A stretch of DNA of 64,000 nt. Source: Terebella lapidaria (Eukaryota > Annelida > Polychaeta > Terebellida > Terebellidae). Location of the stretch: contig OX424568.1 in the NCBI GenBank assembly GCA_949152475.1, forward strand, positions 11,073,667-11,137,666, in the 5' to 3' direction. Each line of letters begins with the position of its first letter. Position 1 is the stretch's first letter. The notes beneath the pieces are model-generated. The model saw nothing but the letters and a program-made list of their open reading frames with translations. It was not told the DNA's origin and ran no database searches. Shown here piece by piece: positions 59,633-64,000 of the stretch. The position numbers and the translations under genes were made by a program.

Positions 59633-60723
59633 TCAAGTATAACCAATATCATGTATAATCTTGTTGATATTAATACGAAAATGTGCTGCTAAGTACGTGT
59701 CTGCAAATACTTCACAATACTTGTATTAATAAATCATCCAAATATCATTAATTAACATCGAAATCTTCCAGTAGACATGAAAACGTCAGGATAACAGAAA
59801 GTTATCGGATCAAAATGAAAGCTGTAGACGGGCACTCAGTCAACTCACTCATTGTCTCGATTTGGCAGAACACTTGGGGTATATTCCATAATTCTGAGTG
59901 GAACATTGCACTAACCCTTTATCTAAGTGCATCGCCGTTTCAGCATATCCATTTTTCAGCATCCATTCATTCGTAGCACAAACAACAAGTTCGTATTAGG
60001 TGTGAATTCAAGTGAACCTTTTCAATGGTAAATCGTCATGAGGCCATTCGGCAGCCAGATTTTTATCAATGCTCACTAACTAATCGAGGGTAAAGCAAGA
60101 AGAACTAAAAGTAGAGAAAATTCTCACAATTCGGTGATCTATATACTATTTAAGTTGAATTACGAAGTCATATTACATATGTATCTCTATCGTAAATAGG
60201 GATCTTGTATTGAACTGGAATCTCATGTAAATTCAAATTTTACAGAGAGATTTTCAATCAACCAAGGTATTAGTGCAGTTTTTTAGTCATTATCAGTGAC
60301 TGGTGTGAAATGTGAATAACTGAACAGTTCTGTACTCATCGGTAACAATGTCTTCCAGTTAAATGGGTGTCGAGAATGTGGGCGGAAATTAGTTCCAGAA
60401 CAAATTCAAGATCAACGTCACGAAGAAAATTACTGTCAGAATTAATTACAGTAGTTTTTCGCCTATTCTACACTATCAGAATTGGCGTATATTACCTGTA
60501 TCTCAGTAATTTTAATCTCATGTAATTTTATGTAAATTTAAGTTTTACAGAGAGATTTTCAATCAACCAAGGTTTTATTGCTGTAGTCTGGTGTCATTAT
60601 CAGTGACTGGTGTGAAATGTGAATATCTAAACCGTTCTGTTCTCGTCGGCAACAATGTCTTTGTTCCAGTTGAATGGGTATCGAGAATGTGGGCGAAAAT
60701 TAGTTCCAGTTTAAATTCAAGAT

Positions 60724-60942
60724 TCACATCATGAAGAAAGTTACTGTCAGAAATAATTGCAGTAGTTTTTCGCCCAGATGACAGAGAGATCCTTGGTCAG
60801 TGTTAAGAACTTGTGCCGTCTTCCTATGTGGCACATGACTCAAAGGACGCATCTTCACGAAGTCTATGCCATTTGAATAAACTGCATACACACACATGAA
60901 CAGCGTCTTAGCACTCAGATCAAACGGAACACGTCTTAGCAC
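60724..60942 (-). other. Repeat-borne minus-strand frame, D4 copy
   Basis: This 72-codon frame is homologous to that at 48889-49113 (shared VYAVYSNGIDFVKMRP, then LSHVPHRKTAQV). Its upstream part is cut by the 60950 rearrangement, so the start methionine is created at the junction. It is unlikely to be a functional gene. Confidence 0.15.
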
Positions 60943-61242
60943 TCAGATCATTTTGCCACATGGGTTTGATAAACTTAAATTTCTCAATATATCCTGCCCT
61001 TCTGATCATTCCCCTAACAACATGAGAAACATACATAAGTTCAATGCAACTAGGTGAATTCAAAACCGACCACTGATACCATGCTGGCTAATCTTGTGTG
61101 AGTTCATACACGCTATATTGAACAAAATAATGAAATACTTCATATAGTGTGAGGAAATATAGACGAATGTATCTGTTATTCTAGCAAACTAACATCTAAC
61201 TTGTACTGTTCCTGACACAGGAACCTGATAAAAATCAGAGGA

Positions 61243-61502
61243 CCATGGGTCCTTTGCTCATCAGAGAATCAAGATGATGGTGCAGTTGTGAGCGAGACAA
61301 TGTAAGTATGGCTTTCTTACTTGCTGAATTTCGAGGGAATAAAGTCACATTTTTTCTTATATCCAGTACATGCCATGGGTCCTTTGCTCATCAGAGAATC
61401 AAGATGATGGTGCAGTTGTGAGCGAGACAATGTAAGTATGGCTTTCTTACTTGCTGAAGTTCGAGAGAATAAAGTCACATTTTTTCTTATATCCAGTACA
61501 TG
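61243..61502 (+). repeat. 130-bp tandem duplication
   Basis: The segment from CCATGGGTCCTTTGCTCATC at 61243 recurs at 61373 with one or two mismatches (GAATTTCGAGGG versus GAAGTTCGAGAG). C1 has a single copy near 50705-50835. The unit includes a GTAAGTAT donor-like motif, which is therefore doubled here. Confidence 0.95.
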
Positions 61503-63124
61503 CCAGATTTTCATGGAGATTTCTTGATCCTAACCCCAAAACCCCGCGACAACACATAATATACCAACTGCAAACCACTAAAACTTGTCAGCCTATCAAT
61601 CGAGCACAATTTATCTACGATTTTTTTACGGTCCGGAAACCACAGATTTTTCTCACCGCGAAATAGTTTTGATCACAGAACCGCGAAATTTTCGTCACGC
61701 CAAGTATACGTGAGATATATGGTATCTGTTGTAGGTGTTTATAATTAATTAACATTATATGTTTGCATGCGATGCTATGATGACTGTTTCTTTCATCAGA
61801 GCTGCAACAACATAACATTTTGTTATTACAGGTTAGGTTAAAGCTCGGTTTTATTGGGCCAATTGAAAGCAGGTATAAAATATTAGGGGGTTGAAAAGCA
61901 ACATAACTATATGGTATGATTCTTGTGACAAACAAATATATACTTGTTTATCCTCGATGTGTTATTTAACTGTACATCATATCATGGAATAATACACAAA
62001 CAACACATTATGTTTAAAGAGACAAAGAATCAAGGCAACAACTTGGGTTAAATCGATGGTGGAGGTTTAGATGGTAAAATTATGATACTTTACAGTCTGC
62101 ACAGAAGACATTGTTGGTTGTGCCATTGTTGGCTGTGAAATTGTTCTATCGCAGTGGCATCAGTGCCTATTGTATATTGTAGAAAATAATGGACAATAAT
62201 ACACATTCGAATAACAAATGAAATAAACTCAATTCTACAGCATTGATAATTATATTCTTACTTGTTTGAGGTGTCAAATTCGATTGTCTAAAAGTGGAGA
62301 TGTATTTCTTCATGGTTAAATGAAAATGCCTGAGTGGTCTCATGTCCTGTTGAGTTTACAATGGCAGGTATTGTTCTGGTAGCAATTAATATCTTTTGTG
62401 AATAAACTTACTTTCCCAACTGCGATATTTTAATCACCCTGCCCTAACTCGAAAACAACTAGTCATAATTTATAAGTTTTGTTTCGCTCAACTCACTTCA
62501 TTATGCTATAAATGCTCCCAAAAGATTGTCCGTTGCAATATGTCATAGGACGGACATCACATATTCGTTTCAATATTATTTTCTTTCATTGCAATGTCCA
62601 CATGAAACATACACACATCGTCAGTGCACATACTTTAAAATATGTACTCCAATATATGCATGAGATGAACTCAATAAATACTCATACATACCATTTAACG
62701 CGTAGAGGATAATTTCAGTATATCAGATTTTTTTATCCCATTATTAGATGTCAATCTAAATGCTAATCGATGGTAAATATTTTATGGGCACGTCGAACCT
62801 GCATTTGTCGTTCGTTCCACAGATCTGAATCACTCAATCGATTCACTCCACAAAAAATAGTTTACGTTACCATGGTTACATACTGGTCTGTTGTTTATGT
62901 GAATACGTGTGGAATGTATTTGTAAAGTGTATTGTCGAGAACGAACAAGGGGGGACAAATATCTACGAGGTACATGTACCTAATATATGCATGTGTGATA
63001 ATATTTTTAAATATCCTACATAATGGAAGATTACAAATGAAGTTATTGGATTATTTATTTGTTTGAAAAACTATCACCATTTTAGGATATGTTATTCTAA
63101 AGCAATGTATAATAGTCCAACACA

Positions 63125-63240
63125 TACACACGGTACGATTCCTCACTTTTTCCCTAAGTATACAGTTCTGTGTTATCGTATATACACACGGTACGATTCC
63201 TCACTTTTTCCCTAAGTATACAGTTCTGTGTTATCGTATT
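63125..63240 (+). repeat. 58-bp tandem duplication
   Basis: Two copies of a unit starting TACACACGGTACGATTCCTC lie at 63125 and 63183. C1 (near 40376) and C2 (near 52457) have one copy. Confidence 0.95.
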
Positions 63241-63434
63241 ATTATTCATGCATCCCCAACAAACAATAAAACTCCCGAAACAAACTAGCACCACAGGGGC
63301 GTACCGAAGTAATACATACAAAACACAGTCGTGTAATTAGTCTACGAAATATTTGTGTCATGACTTTTTGAATGTTAGAATGAAGAGAGTATGTTTCGCC
63401 ATTGCGAAAACGTTGATACATCACATCAATTGAA

Positions 63435-63755
63435 GTTTGGGGTATCCCATATTACGTATACCAGGTCGAGGTGATGATGGTCAAGTATATTCATTGCAGA
63501 CGGATAAATGTATTTACTGTTCGTCTGCACAAGAATCTGAAAAAGAATGTCTATGATCCATTTTCACAAAGGGCATATAATCGTATTGTTTTCATTGTTT
63601 ACAATCTGCATTGCTGCAATGTTTTTTCCAAGGTATTTGATCCAACTTGCCAAAAGCACATATTGGCTTTGAAGACAATGCATGAATGTCAGGGTTTTCC
63701 ACCATGGATACAGTGGTTATGCAATACAGCTACATTTGAATTAAAACATCAGTAG
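63435..63755 (+). pseudogene. Repeat-borne open frame, copy 3 (frameshifted)
   Basis: The frame of copies 1 and 2 is met by a stop after LQTDKCIYCSSAQESEKECL. A different frame, open from 63471, rejoins the conserved C-terminal part (DPTCQKHILALKTMHECQG). The decay shows that this copy is not under constraint over its length. Confidence 0.3.
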
Positions 63756-64000
63756 AAAAAAAACTATACCTTAAACTTACTTGAAAAGTGTACTGGGAAG
63801 ATGTGGTGTTTTTCAGTGCATCGAGCACCCACTCGGTGGCATGGACTGACACTCAGCCAAGCCACTTGTAAAATGTCAACCATTATTGTAACTGACGTGG
63901 AAGAAATGGGTCTTCGATGTCAGGAAATGTGCCAGACCTGGAGTTTTTTAAAGCACCAGTGATAATTGATAAATTCTGTATAAAATTGGTTGCATCAAGC

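Larger units (their letters stand above)
53702..60213 (+). repeat. Module D3 within unit C2
   Basis: It matches D1 (42080-46400) with two later insertions (56711-57496 and 58351-59632). It lacks the segment of D1 that includes the frame at 42300-42400. After 60213 it joins D-derived sequence directly at TCTCATGTAAATTCAAATTT. Confidence 0.75.
50872..61545 (+). repeat. Large tandem duplication, unit C2 (~10.7 kb)
   Basis: It has the same order as C1: head (50.87-53.70 kb), module D3 (53.70-60.21 kb), then an internally deleted D4 (60.22-61.55 kb) joined without the C1 spacer. It carries the hairpin at 53573-53682, the CACTA-like element at 56711-57496 and the RT fragment at 58351-59632, none of which is present in C1. 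Between hairpin and D3, about 630 bp present in C1 (41455-42080) is missing. Confidence 0.85.
60214..61545 (+). repeat. Module D4, rearranged tail of unit C2
   Basis: D-derived sequence starts twice: CAGAGAGATTTTCAATCAAC at about 60243 and again at about 60548. It runs through a segment matching 48680-49070, then jumps at about 60950 to sequence matching 50410-50871. The jump carries a 19-bp repeat (CGTCTTAGCACTCAGATCA at 60904 and 60932). Confidence 0.75.
61546..64000 (+). repeat. Large tandem duplication, unit C3 (cut by window end)
   Basis: It matches the C2 head from CCCGCGACAACACATAATAT on. Compared with C2 it has a 58-bp tandem duplication at 63125-63240 and a deletion near 63344, where the C1/C2 segment of about 260 bp (52620-52850) is lost. 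It runs past the window end within the CCAGTGATAATTGATAAATTC region. Confidence 0.85.

Noticed and set aside
61300..61850. GTAAGTAT donor and TTATTACAG acceptor pair suggesting an intron
   Set aside because: The donor lies in a duplicated repeat and no exon with an open frame flanks the pair in any of the C units.
1..64000. CRISPR array, rRNA or tRNA genes
   Set aside because: No short direct repeats with regular spacers, no rRNA-like conserved segments and no cloverleaf with intact A and B boxes were seen by eye; a tRNA scan was not possible.

Overview
The window looks like nuclear DNA of an invertebrate animal, probably an aquatic lophotrochozoan such as a mollusc, brachiopod or annelid. 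The evidence is AT-rich composition, one single-exon rhodopsin-type neuropeptide receptor, CR1/L2-like and Penelope-like reverse transcriptase remnants, and many small TIR elements. The taxon is inferred, not shown. No bacterial-style operon, CRISPR array, rRNA or convincing tRNA was seen. Almost all short open frames here lie in repeats and are judged to be chance.

Region 1 (1-2.8 kb) is non-coding and holds two small inverted-repeat elements (1156-2020 and 2251-2535). Region 2 (about 2.8-33.29 kb) is a same-strand tandem array of diverged units of about 1.4-4.4 kb. Five subunits form block A (2.8-15.5 kb) and five homologous subunits in the same order form block B (17.0-33.3 kb), so an already diverged array was duplicated as a whole. 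Between the blocks lies a separate array of four diverged units of about 300 bp (15.6-16.9 kb). Nine subunits carry a GC-richer module of about 150-200 bp, and one position keeps an 82-codon frame in both blocks. Later insertions can be dated by comparing copies: a foldback element at 2852-3577, a hairpin-bearing insertion at 18883-19302, a truncated non-LTR retrotransposon at 25181-25973 and a TIR element at 31300-31900.

Region 3 (33.3-38.7 kb) is the only apparently single-copy stretch and holds the only confident gene. This is a 373-residue FMRFamide/TRH-receptor-like GPCR (33793-34914) with a possible 5'-UTR intron directly upstream. A TTAA-flanked piggyBac-like MITE lies at 36295-37014.

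Region 4 (38.69-64.0 kb) is a second tandem duplication with large units: C1 38.69-50.87 kb, C2 50.87-61.55 kb and C3 from 61.55 kb past the window end. Each complete unit has a head, a D module, and a second, shorter D-derived module. C2 has gained a CACTA-like element (56711-57496) and a broken Penelope-type RT fragment (58.35-59.63 kb). C1 has gained a unique insertion (49.33-50.29 kb). Smaller perfect tandem duplications show recent slippage or unequal exchange.

The genes do not form a pathway. The main content is a single receptor gene flanked on both sides by unrelated long tandem arrays peppered with non-autonomous transposons. All homology statements come from comparing copies inside the window by eye; no database search was possible.
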